Positions 1 to 6,859 of a DNA stretch of 8,121 nt are shown here, piece by piece. Positions within the stretch are counted from its first letter, which is position 1. Each line of letters starts with the position of its first letter. The position numbers and the translations under genes are program-made. The notes below the pieces were generated by a model. The model ran no database searches and had not been told where the DNA came from. It saw only the letters and a list, made by a program, of their open reading frames with translations. Source of the stretch: a bacterium (GTDB lineage: Bacteria > Zixibacteria > MSB-5A5 > GN15 > FEB-12); contig JAUXBJ010000050.1 in the NCBI GenBank assembly GCA_030619425.1, positions 1 through 8,121 of the forward strand, read 5' to 3'.

Positions 1-1991
1 GTGTCAAGCAGGGTGTCATACGTGTAGTAGAAAGTTGTATCCTGCCAGCACTCGATTGTAATAGTTGTATCGGGCTGATAGGTTGTGAATACTACCTGGT
101 AGTTGTGGCCGGTCAAAGCGGCCGGGTCAACCACGTGAGGTTCAACTGAACCGTTGGACCCACCGACATGCGCTACCTCGAGAATATCGCCGAACGTGTT
201 GTGTAGCATGGTACTCGCGGGCGGCGACTGTGGTATGCCCGTCACGATCATCTGCGAGGTAAGTGTCTGTTCTCCTCGCGGTCGGGTAGGATCGTACGAG
301 TACGCCTCGACCTTGAAATAATACCGGGTATTGTTATAGAGGTCGGCGCTGTTGATCGCGTCCTTGGTCGTGCTGAAGTAGCGCTTGATGCCGGTATCGG
401 TACCCTCTTTTACGACTACCGGGACCAGCTCCTGCAGGACCGCATTGTAGAAGGTGTCGGCAATACCCATGATGCCGTTGACAACGTCGTAGTTGGCCAG
501 CATGGTCCACGGTCCGGACGGTGTTTCACCCTGGTAGACGGTGTAGCCCTCAAATGTCGCCACACCCTGATCGATCTCGGAGGTGTCCGTCCATTGCAGG
601 GTAATGCGTTGGTCGAGTTCGGTGACCGAAACAATCGGCTTCATCGGAGGCGGCGGAGGATTGAAGAACTTCTCGTATGTCCTCTGTGCCGATTCATCGA
701 TCTGTTTCATCAGCGTAATCGAGTTCAGACGGTTTGCGCCCCATCCGACCACGATAGCCGTGATAATCTCGGTGGAGTCGCCCGGTCCGAAGTCAAACGG
801 TCCGGTGGTGACCATGAAGCGGCGGTCGGCGGCATCGTCATCAAGGTCGCCTTCGTCCGCTACCGGATCACCGGTTCCGTAATAGGTTGTCGGCTGGCCA
901 TCGTAGATGTACGGCGAGCCGTCGGCCAGCAGACCCTGCATGTAGTTATAGGTTTCGGTCTTATTCTGCGGGTCGGTGCCGTTGATATACTTGGCAAAAC
1001 GGGTCATGCCCATATTAACGAAACCGGGTATTGAATCACCCCACATGATAGCGACCATCGGGGTGCCATCGTCAAGGGTATCTCCTGGAGTTGCAGGCAC
1101 CAGTGGACCCTGGAAGAAGTCAAAGCCGACAGCCGGCGGCCGACTGCCATAGGTGCCGTCATCGTCGTTGGCGTTATAGCAGTAACCGATGGACAGGTTC
1201 GTGTCGCAGCCCACCAGATCATCGCCGGCGTCGCCCAGGTCAGGGTCGGACCACAAGGACACGTAAGCGTCTTTGAGGTTGCGTCCGCCCTTGTTGATCA
1301 GCTTGAACTTAATAAAGACGATCTGGGACAGCGAACCGGTGCGATCGAAGCCGAATGTGGTCTGCTGAACCTCGAGTCCCATGGGGTCGGTTTTGCCGGA
1401 GTTGTTGGTATGCAGAGTAGCATCGGCATCGTTGCAAACGGTCCAGAGCATCTGGTCGCCGAGGATTGCCGGTTTACCCAGACTGTCGACAGGAGCACCC
1501 TGGTCCGCGGGCCAGTTGGTGTAGTCGAGGTTGGGGTTGTCCTCGAGGCTATCGGAGTAGATCTTGTAGACTTTGTATGCCGGGTTCTCGAAGGCGTCCG
1601 GCTGGAAGGAGCCATCGGCCGTCATGGGTCCGGGTCCGTACTCTTCGGAATACTCGGCCAGGCAGATGAGCGTGTCGTCGGTATCGGCGTCGACAGCGCC
1701 CATCCAGAGACCGGCCGCGTAGATTACTGTTCGCGTTTCCTGGCCGCTGTTGATGCGGTCTACTCCTGAGTACGGGAAGTAGAATCCGTCGACTCTGCCG
1801 AAGAGGCCACCGAGGTCGGTGGCAAAGGCGCCGTCGTTGGAGACCAGCATCATGATTTGGTTGACGTCAATGTAAGTACCTGTATCGAGAGCTGTTGCCT
1901 TACCACCGACCGGCGCCTTTGATGGTGGCGCGGCAATGACGGGCAATGCCATCAACAATACGAGGTAACATATTACGAGTTTTTTGTTCAT
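1..1991 (-). CDS. Secreted Fn3-like protein, C-terminus cut off by window edge
   Basis: The frame is open from an ATG at 1991 down to base 1: 663 codons with no stop, so the 3' end lies outside the window. A GAGGAGAA ribosome-binding site (1998-2005) sits 6 bases upstream of the ATG. The N-terminus is a signal peptide (MNKKLVICYLVLLMALPVIA, cleavage near residue 20-21), so the product is exported. Residues about 220-295 form a block containing FIKFKLINKGG, YVSLWSDPDLGD and GFDFFQGP. Residues about 385-420 carry RRFMVTTGPFDFGPGDS. I recognise both blocks from large secreted proteins of FCB-group bacteria that often end in a sorting or surface-anchoring domain. A five-proline linker (residues about 445-449) leads into a fibronectin-III-like region (about 450-585). 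Many Asp residues suggest calcium binding (inference). The gene starts 21 bases after the receptor stop, so the two are probably co-transcribed. The biochemical function is unknown. Confidence 0.85.
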   Translation of the reverse strand, partial: MNKKLVICYLVLLMALPVIAAPPSKAPVGGKATALDTGTYIDVNQIMMLVSNDGAFATDLGGLFGRVDGFYFPYSGVDRINSGQETRTVIYAAGLWMGAVDADTDDTLICLAEYSEEYGPGPMTADGSFQPDAFENPAYKVYKIYSDSLEDNPNLDYTNWPADQGAPVDSLGKPAILGDQMLWTVCNDADATLHTNNSGKTDPMGLEVQQTTFGFDRTGSLSQIVFIKFKLINKGGRNLKDAYVSLWSDPDLGDAGDDLVGCDTNLSIGYCYNANDDDGTYGSRPPAVGFDFFQGPLVPATPGDTLDDGTPMVAIMWGDSIPGFVNMGMTRFAKYINGTDPQNKTETYNYMQGLLADGSPYIYDGQPTTYYGTGDPVADEGDLDDDAADRRFMVTTGPFDFGPGDSTEIITAIVVGWGANRLNSITLMKQIDESAQRTYEKFFNPPPPPMKPIVSVTELDQRITLQWTDTSEIDQGVATFEGYTVYQGETPSGPWTMLANYDVVNGIMGIADTFYNAVLQELVPVVVKEGTDTGIKRYFSTTKDAINSADLYNNTRYYFKVEAYSYDPTRPRGEQTLTSQMIVTGIPQSPPASTMLHNTFGDILEVAHVGGSNGSVEPHVVDPAALTGHNYQVVFTTYQPDTTITIECWQDTTFYYTYDTLLD

Positions 1992-2012
1992 GGTATCTTC
2001 TCCTCTTATCCC

Positions 2013-4940
2013 TTAGAATGAGAAGCGCAATCCGGCCAGGATCTGACGGGGATTACCGTAGTTCTGCGGATTGTTCTCTTTGAATTCATATTTCTCGGCT
2101 CCGGTGTAGCCGGTAGCGTCGGCAGACGTTGCCGCGTTTCCGGTCAGCCAGGTTGCGCCCTCATCGGTCTGCAGCCAACCGGTGTTGTCCGGTGTGCCGG
2201 TTCCTTCGTAAACGCTATACACGTTATCGCGGTCGAGCAAGTTCTTGACCCAGACATAAGCTGAGAGTTTATACGCGCGTACGTCAAACGTTCTCTCGAT
2301 CTTCATATCAATATTGAGCGTCCAGGGTGAGTACTGCGAGTTGCGCGGACCATCGGGAATCGGAGAGATAGCCGCCAGGGTAACCTCGTTGAACACCTTC
2401 TGAGGCGAGTACGGCGTACCGCTGCCGGCCTGCAGGACGACATTGGCGCCGAAGTTCTCAAACAGGAAGAAGTTACCCCACTTGGGTCCTTCACCCTTGC
2501 GTGTACGGAAGTCGAACACACCAACGATGTTGTGACGCTGGTCGAACGAAAGAGGAGCCGTCTGTTTGGGAAGGTTACCCTTTGTCCAGGAGATGTTCGA
2601 CTGGGTATTGGCGTAGGAGCCGGTACCGTTGGCGAAAGAAAGCGAGTACTTGACATCCATCTGAACGTTGTTGGTCCGTCTCAGGACGAGCTGAGTTTCC
2701 AGTCCCTTGATCGTACTATAATCGGAGTTGCGATAACTCTCGAAGTTCTTGATAGCTGTCGACTGATTATAAACCTGAACCAGCCCGGTCACGTCCTTGT
2801 AGAACGCCGAGAGTTTCAGTACCGCGTTGTCACCCAACTGACGGGTCAGGCCGATTTCGTACTGGGTGGTCTTTTCCGGTTCGAGGTTGGGATTCCCGAA
2901 CTGATACGAGTAACCACTGAGCTTAACCATCTTCTCGAAGTAATCGTAGCCGACATACAGACGGATAAGGTCGGGACGCTGGAAGAACTTCCCGTAGTTT
3001 ATGTGCATCTGGGTCTTGTCGCTGATCGGGAAGGAAATGCCCAGACGCGGAGAAACGCGGGTGAACTTCTCGCTTTCGTCGAGGTCGCCCGGATCGAGCG
3101 TGGTGAACAGGCCCGGATCGGAAGGAGTCTTAACCTGCAGCGAGTCGGGGTCGAGCGGGTTCTCGAAATTGCGAAGGCGCAGTGCCTTGTAGTCATAATA
3201 GTCGAAACGGAGACCGGCACTAACGATCATGCCGGACCACTCGAAGCGATCCTGAAGGAAACCGGCCCAGTTGACCGGGTGCTTGGTCTCGTTCTCCCAA
3301 CCTTCATCGTCTGACTCGTTGGCCTCAAAATCGTAGCCGTAGCGGTCAACATCGATGAAACCGCCGCCGTCAAGTCCGTTGAAGACATCGACCGGGAACA
3401 AGGCGCGGTAGTAGCGCATCGAGTGGCGCTGGAACTCAAAACCGGCCTTAACGGTATGAACGTTATACATCTGACGAGTAATGTCACCCTTGAAACCGAT
3501 ATATGATGATTCTCTTTTGTAATAATCATCGTAAACGTGGCCTTCGTTACCGCGGCCGACAAACTCCATGGCGGTGGTGTCGCCGTTGTTAATAACGTCA
3601 ACCATAACTGTGGAATCCCTGGGGGTGCCAAGGCTGTCACCCTGCCAGAACAGGTTGGTCACGTCGAAGCGGCTGTTGCCATTGGGGCGACCGTAAGCCC
3701 ACAGATCTTCCTTGTGGATGCCGTCACCGCGGAATCGCTTGGTGACATAATACGACACGCTCAGGTTCATGAAGGTGTTGGCGTCGAAAGTATGAGTCAG
3801 TTTAGTGTGAGCACCGAGGTTCTCATCCTTGTAATACGGCGCGTGCTCGTTGTTGAACATATATGTATGTATATATTCACGCCATTCGTCTATCGAACCA
3901 TTGGCCCCGATAAACAACCTCGTATTGGGACCGAAATTGTAGTCGAGCTTTCCCTGATAGGACCAACCGTCGAGGCTGTTGTTCGGCAGCCGGGTCGGTT
4001 CGCCGGGGAGCATATCGGTGATAGCCGACGGGCTGCGGTCAGCCAGCCAGCGACGCTCACCGGAGAAGAAGAAGTGACCTTTTTCCAGACCGGGGATCGG
4101 TCCACCGAAGTCAGCGGCGTAATAGTTTTGGTCGTAGACATTCTTGACGCCGCTGGCGAAGTTGTCACTGACAACTTCCAGGTTGCCGTGGTATTCGTCA
4201 GAGCCCATGTTTGAGATGACGTTGACAATACCTGACGCGACGTTTCCGTATTCAGCCGGGAAGCCGCCGGCGATAACCGTGACTTCTTTGATAGCGTTGT
4301 TGCTGATGTTGGCCGTGGAGTTACCGGAAAGCGGGTCCTGCTGCGAGAAGCCGTCGACATAGTAAGCGACTTCCGACGGACGACCGCCACGCATGTTCAA
4401 TTCGCCGGTATTTACGGATTCTCTGCCTCCGCGCGGGAGAGTACTGATGTTCGGGTTGATCCGAACGACGCTGTTCTGCAGGCCTACCAACTGCTCAAAG
4501 CCGCGGGTCGGCAGGGCCAGCAGGTCCTCTCTTTTCACGATGGTGATAGATGCAACTTTATCTCTCAACACAAGAGGCGATTTCGCCGTTACCCTGATCA
4601 CCTCGGCCAGCTCTGTGGTCGATAGATTCATGGCCATGTCCTGATAAGCGGCGAGATCGGCGGATACGGCGACACTGTCAACCTCTACGCTGGAATAGCC
4701 TACGGAGCTAATCATCAGCGAATAGGTGCCGACCGGTACGTTCAGGATGTTATAGCGACCCTCCTGGTCGGAAATAGCACCGAGGCTCGTACCCATGACA
4801 GATACCGTTACTCCCACGACTGGCTGGGCGGTCTGGGCGTCCGTAATGACGCCGGTGATCTTACCGGTCGTCGCTGCCCAGGACACCGCGGCCAAACAAC
4901 ATAGCAGCACCGCTGCTGCCAGCTTCACGTGTCGATTCAT
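2013..4940 (-). CDS. TonB-dependent outer-membrane receptor with N-terminal carboxypeptidase-regulatory-like domain
   Basis: This is a complete 975-residue gene. The ATG at 4940 is preceded by a full AGGAGGT (4947-4953) at 6 bases spacing. Residues 1-22 are a signal peptide ending in SWA. Residues about 27-105 are a carboxypeptidase-regulatory-like beta-sandwich (GKITGVITDAQTAQPVVGV, then DQEGRYNILNVPVGTY and GYSS). A TonB-box-like EVIRVTA lies at 113-119. The plug domain spans about 128-246 and shows LNMRGGRPSE, YYVDGFSQQDP and GGFPAEYGNVASGIVNVIS. The rest, about 250-975, is a beta-barrel rich in aromatic, alternating strands. It includes NPNLEPEKTTQYEIGL, usual near the barrel's C-terminal part, and ends in Phe (GLRFSF), as outer-membrane barrels do. 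By family, the protein should import or dock a ligand using energy passed on by TonB-ExbBD. The substrate cannot be read from the sequence. No SusD-like lipoprotein gene is adjacent, so a standard SusCD glycan pair is not supported. Confidence 0.95.
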   Translation of the reverse strand: MNRHVKLAAAVLLCCLAAVSWAATTGKITGVITDAQTAQPVVGVTVSVMGTSLGAISDQEGRYNILNVPVGTYSLMISSVGYSSVEVDSVAVSADLAAYQDMAMNLSTTELAEVIRVTAKSPLVLRDKVASITIVKREDLLALPTRGFEQLVGLQNSVVRINPNISTLPRGGRESVNTGELNMRGGRPSEVAYYVDGFSQQDPLSGNSTANISNNAIKEVTVIAGGFPAEYGNVASGIVNVISNMGSDEYHGNLEVVSDNFASGVKNVYDQNYYAADFGGPIPGLEKGHFFFSGERRWLADRSPSAITDMLPGEPTRLPNNSLDGWSYQGKLDYNFGPNTRLFIGANGSIDEWREYIHTYMFNNEHAPYYKDENLGAHTKLTHTFDANTFMNLSVSYYVTKRFRGDGIHKEDLWAYGRPNGNSRFDVTNLFWQGDSLGTPRDSTVMVDVINNGDTTAMEFVGRGNEGHVYDDYYKRESSYIGFKGDITRQMYNVHTVKAGFEFQRHSMRYYRALFPVDVFNGLDGGGFIDVDRYGYDFEANESDDEGWENETKHPVNWAGFLQDRFEWSGMIVSAGLRFDYYDYKALRLRNFENPLDPDSLQVKTPSDPGLFTTLDPGDLDESEKFTRVSPRLGISFPISDKTQMHINYGKFFQRPDLIRLYVGYDYFEKMVKLSGYSYQFGNPNLEPEKTTQYEIGLTRQLGDNAVLKLSAFYKDVTGLVQVYNQSTAIKNFESYRNSDYSTIKGLETQLVLRRTNNVQMDVKYSLSFANGTGSYANTQSNISWTKGNLPKQTAPLSFDQRHNIVGVFDFRTRKGEGPKWGNFFLFENFGANVVLQAGSGTPYSPQKVFNEVTLAAISPIPDGPRNSQYSPWTLNIDMKIERTFDVRAYKLSAYVWVKNLLDRDNVYSVYEGTGTPDNTGWLQTDEGATWLTGNAATSADATGYTGAEKYEFKENNPQNYGNPRQILAGLRFSF

Positions 4941-4942
4941 TT

Positions 4943-5028
4943 AAATACCTCCTAAGATTAAAGCAGTACATTTAACGGTTTGCTTCCTTGCTTCACCTCT
5001 GTTGTTAGGTTTGATAGAAATACCTCCT
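4943..5028 (-). repeat. Duplicated Shine-Dalgarno block in receptor leader
   Basis: The 11-base string AGGAGGTATTT (minus strand) occurs at 4943-4953, where it is the ribosome-binding site of the receptor. It occurs again, identical, at 5018-5028, 75 bases upstream. No ATG, GTG or TTG follows the upstream copy at usable spacing. From it, one frame stays open with no standard start until a TAA (4941-4943) that directly abuts the receptor ATG. The upstream copy could be a ribosome standby site, the remnant of an older start region, or chance. Confidence 0.5.
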
Positions 5029-5044
5029 CGTCGACTAAGACGAG
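5027..5044 (-). other. Small hairpin next to the upstream Shine-Dalgarno copy
   Basis: CTCGTC (5027-5032) and GACGAG (5039-5044) form a perfect 6-bp inverted repeat around a 6-base loop. In the minus-strand leader RNA, its 3' arm overlaps the first bases of the duplicated AGGAGGT. Folding could therefore hide that site. The stem is short and no T-run follows, so it is not a terminator. Any regulatory role is inference. Confidence 0.35.
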
Positions 5045-5098
5045 AAGTTGATTAATTCATGTCCTCCGACCGTCCATCGTGTTCGTCTTCCCTCTTTG

Positions 5099-5190
5099 TA
5101 ACATATATGTAAAACTTGACCAAGACCGCAACAGCAGGAAATTTGGCCAAACTATATATACCGCACCAATTTTTGCTAAAATTGTCAACT
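5099..5190. promoter_or_regulatory. AT-rich divergent control region, probable receptor promoter
   Basis: This stretch is markedly richer in A and T than the flanking genes. It contains a perfect 10-bp palindrome ACATATATGT (5101-5110), an alternating TATATATA (5153-5160) and, on the minus strand, a TTGACA (5183-5188). The spacing from that TTGACA to TATATATA is about 22 bases, too long for a standard sigma-70 pair. A weaker minus-strand pair is TTGCGG (5126-5131) with TATATG (5102-5107), 18 bases apart. The receptor promoter probably lies here, but I cannot fix it to one pair. The promoter rules of the likely host phylum are poorly known. Confidence 0.3.
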
Positions 5191-5199
5191 AAAAAAAGC

Positions 5200-5632
5200 C
5201 TGCAGTACATCTACGTAAAGCATTCCCGGACTCCTTGTAAAGAGGTTTTCATGCTGTTGGCGAGAACTGGTTTACTTGGCACAACGCGGGTCAGGGTTGT
5301 CATCAGGACGAAGTTGCTGCAAGGATTAGCGCTCTATTCCGCATTGTCCGCAGCTGCCTTGATAGGTAGACGGAGTCTACGGGGCGACCTTAACTTGAGG
5401 CTGGTGATACACGTAAGTTGTTGTAAGACAGCATATTCAGTTCGGCGCAAAGGTACTCCAAAGTGTCTTTGGGAACCAAGCCAGGGAGAAAACCTAACCA
5501 ACATGACGGCAGCCGGTGGGCGAGGACTGACAGGAGTGAGGCGCTTTGCGGGAGGCCTCGGTAAGAGCCCGATGAGGATTCCTTGTCCACGAAGTATGGA
5601 TTGGGCCGCTGTTTATTTTTCATCGGCCTTTT
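5200..5632 (+). ncRNA. Candidate structured RNA or decayed ribozyme fragment
   Basis: No convincing protein is encoded here on either strand. Short perfect hairpins are frequent. GTAGAC-GGA-GTCTAC lies at 5366-5380. CCAAAG-TGT-CTTTGG lies at 5458-5472 and is enclosed by GGT (5452-5454) and ACC (5475-5477). GAGG/CCTC at 5538-5559 encloses CGC-TTT-GCG. The run GAGCCCGATGAGG (5565-5577) resembles the 5' strand of group II intron domain V, which typically reads like GAGCCGNATGAGG. CCTTGTC follows, but the expected closing 3' strand (a GGGTTC-like end) is absent and there is no reverse transcriptase. The segment ends in a weak terminator-like stem with TTTT. It could be an unknown structured RNA, a broken ORF-less group II intron, or a leader for the gene at 5794. 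It does not match tmRNA, RNase P RNA, signal-recognition-particle RNA or tRNA motifs that I know. The boundaries are estimates. Confidence 0.3.
5604..5632 (+). terminator. Weak terminator-like stem-loop followed by TTTT
   Basis: GGCCG (5604-5608) pairs with CGGCC (5624-5628) around a 15-base T-rich loop, and TTTT (5629-5632) follows. An outer ATTGG/CCAAT pair (5600-5604 with 5634-5638) is an alternative fold. The loop is long and the T-run short, so efficiency would be modest. It has the right polarity to end a plus-strand transcript coming from the candidate RNA region, ahead of the YihY-family gene. Confidence 0.35.
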
Positions 5633-5713
5633 GCCAATTACAAAAAACTTTCAGGTGTTGTCGGCCGGCCATATATTGAACAAAATTCAAACTTTCCGGG
5701 CAACATCGATTAG

Positions 5714-5740
5714 TCTCTTCGCCGGAAATCTGCGAAGAGA
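5714..5740. other. Perfect 9-bp inverted repeat upstream of the YihY-family gene
   Basis: TCTCTTCGC (5714-5722) and GCGAAGAGA (5732-5740) are exact reverse complements around a 9-base spacer. The element ends 53 bases before the GTG start at 5794. No T-run follows, so it is not a classical terminator. It could be a hairpin in the 5' untranslated RNA or a binding site for a dimeric regulator. The sequence does not decide between them. Confidence 0.45.
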
Positions 5741-5779
5741 GTGTGCATCGTTGAAGCGTGCGACGGTTGTGAATCAAAC

Positions 5780-5785
5780 GAAAGG
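5780..5785 (+). promoter_or_regulatory. Ribosome-binding site that selects the GTG start at 5794
   Basis: GAAAGG lies 8 bases before a GTG at 5794. The only in-frame ATG nearby, at 5815, has just a weak TAAG in front of it. This favours the GTG start, which adds seven residues (MPGRNSK). Those residues precede the conserved part of the family, so homology alone would not settle the choice. Confidence 0.5.
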
Positions 5786-5793
5786 CTCAGAGC

Positions 5794-6705
5794 GTGCCTG
5801 GCAGAAATAGTAAGATGCTGAAGTGGCATACTTATCGCGAATGGATCGTTCATTACGGCGGTGGGTTATATGACCGCATTGACCGTCACCACGTCTTCCT
5901 GATGGCCAGTGGTCTGGCCTTTTCACTGCTGATGTGTATCGTTCCGCTGGTTTTGATCATATTCGCGATCCTCGGCATGGTGTTGGGCAAGCCGTCAATC
6001 ATCCAGGAAATCGATACTCTGATAGAACGCCTCGTTCCCTACGAGAGCTATGCGTCATTTGTCAAGCAACTGGTACTATCGCGCGTGGGTGAGTTCACCA
6101 TTTACAAAAACGCGGCCGGGATAATCGGTCTGGTCGGGTTGTTGTTCGCGGCGACCAGCCTGTTCAGCGGTATGCGGACAACTTTGAATACGGTTTACCG
6201 GGTACCGTCTTCGGAATCGGTCCTCATCGGTAAGCTCAAGGACCTGGGCCTGGTAGTGCTCGTGCTATTGTATTTTCTTCTTTCCACCACGCTGCTTCCC
6301 TCGCTGGAGATTACCAAGGAACTTGCCGACCGGGTAGCGGCCCTGCACTATTTCAGGTTTGACCTGGTAGAGAATATTTTGGTAGCGACCTTGTCGTTTC
6401 TGCTTATCTGGGCGGCCTTCTTCGTCGTTTACTTCCTGGTACCGTATAAGCGCCCACCCAAGCGGGTGGTTCTGGTCTCGGCGCTGTCGGCCGCCGTGTT
6501 GTGGGAGTTGGCCAAGCAACTGTTCGGATTCTATATCACGCATTTCGCTACCCTCAAATTGGTGTATGGTGCTTACGTGCTGCTGATCGTGGTGGCTTTC
6601 TGGATATACTACACTTCCCTGGTGTTTATTCTCGGGGCCGAGATTGGGCAGTTGTACCGGGAACGGCTCGAAAAGCTTCGCCAAGAATCGGCCTGCGATA
6701 TCTGA
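5794..6705 (+). CDS. yihY: YihY/BrkB-family (UPF0761) inner-membrane protein
   Basis: The protein has 303 residues from a GTG start (alternative ATG at 5815) to TGA at 6703-6705, close to the usual length of the family. Six hydrophobic segments are visible at about 36-65, 106-127, 149-170, 193-217, 224-247 and 257-285. Family hallmarks are ASGLAFSLLMCIVPL (38-52), the GMRTTLNTVYRVP loop after helix 2 (126-138), WELAKQLFGFY in helix 5 (237-247), and KLVYGAYVLL with WIYY and GAEI in helix 6. The C-terminus is a short charged cytoplasmic tail. The family is widespread and was once described as 'ribonuclease BN', a label now known to be wrong for it. Some members are called BrkB, for serum resistance. 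The molecular role is unsettled; transport or envelope function is only inferred. The gene is divergent from the receptor operon and lies 154 bases ahead of citF, so co-transcription with citF is possible but not required. Confidence 0.9.
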   Translation: MPGRNSKMLKWHTYREWIVHYGGGLYDRIDRHHVFLMASGLAFSLLMCIVPLVLIIFAILGMVLGKPSIIQEIDTLIERLVPYESYASFVKQLVLSRVGEFTIYKNAAGIIGLVGLLFAATSLFSGMRTTLNTVYRVPSSESVLIGKLKDLGLVVLVLLYFLLSTTLLPSLEITKELADRVAALHYFRFDLVENILVATLSFLLIWAAFFVVYFLVPYKRPPKRVVLVSALSAAVLWELAKQLFGFYITHFATLKLVYGAYVLLIVVAFWIYYTSLVFILGAEIGQLYRERLEKLRQESACDI

Positions 6706-6753
6706 CCGCCGCCGCATCTCCCACCTCTTTAAACACATATTCTTATCTCGTTA

Positions 6754-6770
6754 CGTTTACCAGATAAACG
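6754..6770. other. Short inverted repeat after the YihY-family gene
   Basis: CGTTTA (6754-6759) and TAAACG (6765-6770) form a perfect 6-bp repeat with a 5-base spacer, 48 bases after the stop codon. It is AT-rich and lacks a following T-run, so it is at best a weak terminator or RNA-stabilising hairpin. Confidence 0.25.
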
Positions 6771-6800
6771 GCAGCATCGACAGGAGCGTCCCTTTGCCGG

Positions 6801-6829
6801 TTGACAATTGTCAGGGGTTCATATAGTTT
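6801..6829 (+). promoter_or_regulatory. Probable citF promoter with palindromic operator over the -35 box
   Basis: A consensus TTGACA (6801-6806) is followed by TAGTTT (6824-6829) at 17 bases, or by TATAGT (6822-6827) at 15 bases. The -35 box is embedded in a perfect 12-bp palindrome, TGACAATTGTCA (6802-6813). Read as TTGAC-N4-GTCAG, it has the 5-4-5 geometry of FNR-family sites (TTGAT-N4-ATCAA) and matches 7 of their 10 fixed bases. Its centre would be near -29, so a bound dimer would more likely repress than activate. The regulator's identity is inference. Confidence 0.5.
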
Positions 6830-6859
6830 GGCCGGAGAATTCTTATTGAGGAGCTTACT

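Noticed and set aside
2532..3314. A 260-residue open frame on the plus strand opposite the receptor gene
   Set aside because: It lies wholly antisense to a well-recognised beta-barrel, has no ribosome-binding site, and its composition is that of a shadow frame in moderately GC-rich DNA.
3857..3880. AT-rich run containing ACATATATGT, the same palindrome as at 5101-5110
   Set aside because: It lies inside the receptor coding sequence and simply encodes residues around YIHTYMF; a second copy of a short alternating AT word is expected by chance.
3537..4214. A 225-residue plus-strand open frame opposite the receptor barrel and plug
   Set aside because: It is antisense to conserved receptor sequence and shows no domain or start signal of its own.
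4941..5200. Possible cobalamin riboswitch ahead of the TonB-dependent receptor
   Set aside because: I see no B12-box-like conserved core on the minus strand, and the leader is too short of structure to support one.
5116..5250. TTG-initiated extension of the small ORF upstream of 5251
   Set aside because: No ribosome-binding site precedes the TTG, and the stretch is AT-rich control DNA.
5228..5586. Near-direct repeat GGA(C/T)TCCTTGT at 5228-5238 and 5576-5586 as possible target-site duplication
   Set aside because: It is only 10 of 11 matches, with no transposase and no terminal inverted repeats, so mobile-element ends are not supported.
5390..5623. A 77-residue minus-strand frame in the intergenic region
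   Set aside because: There is no Shine-Dalgarno and no recognisable motif, and it overlaps the candidate structured RNA.
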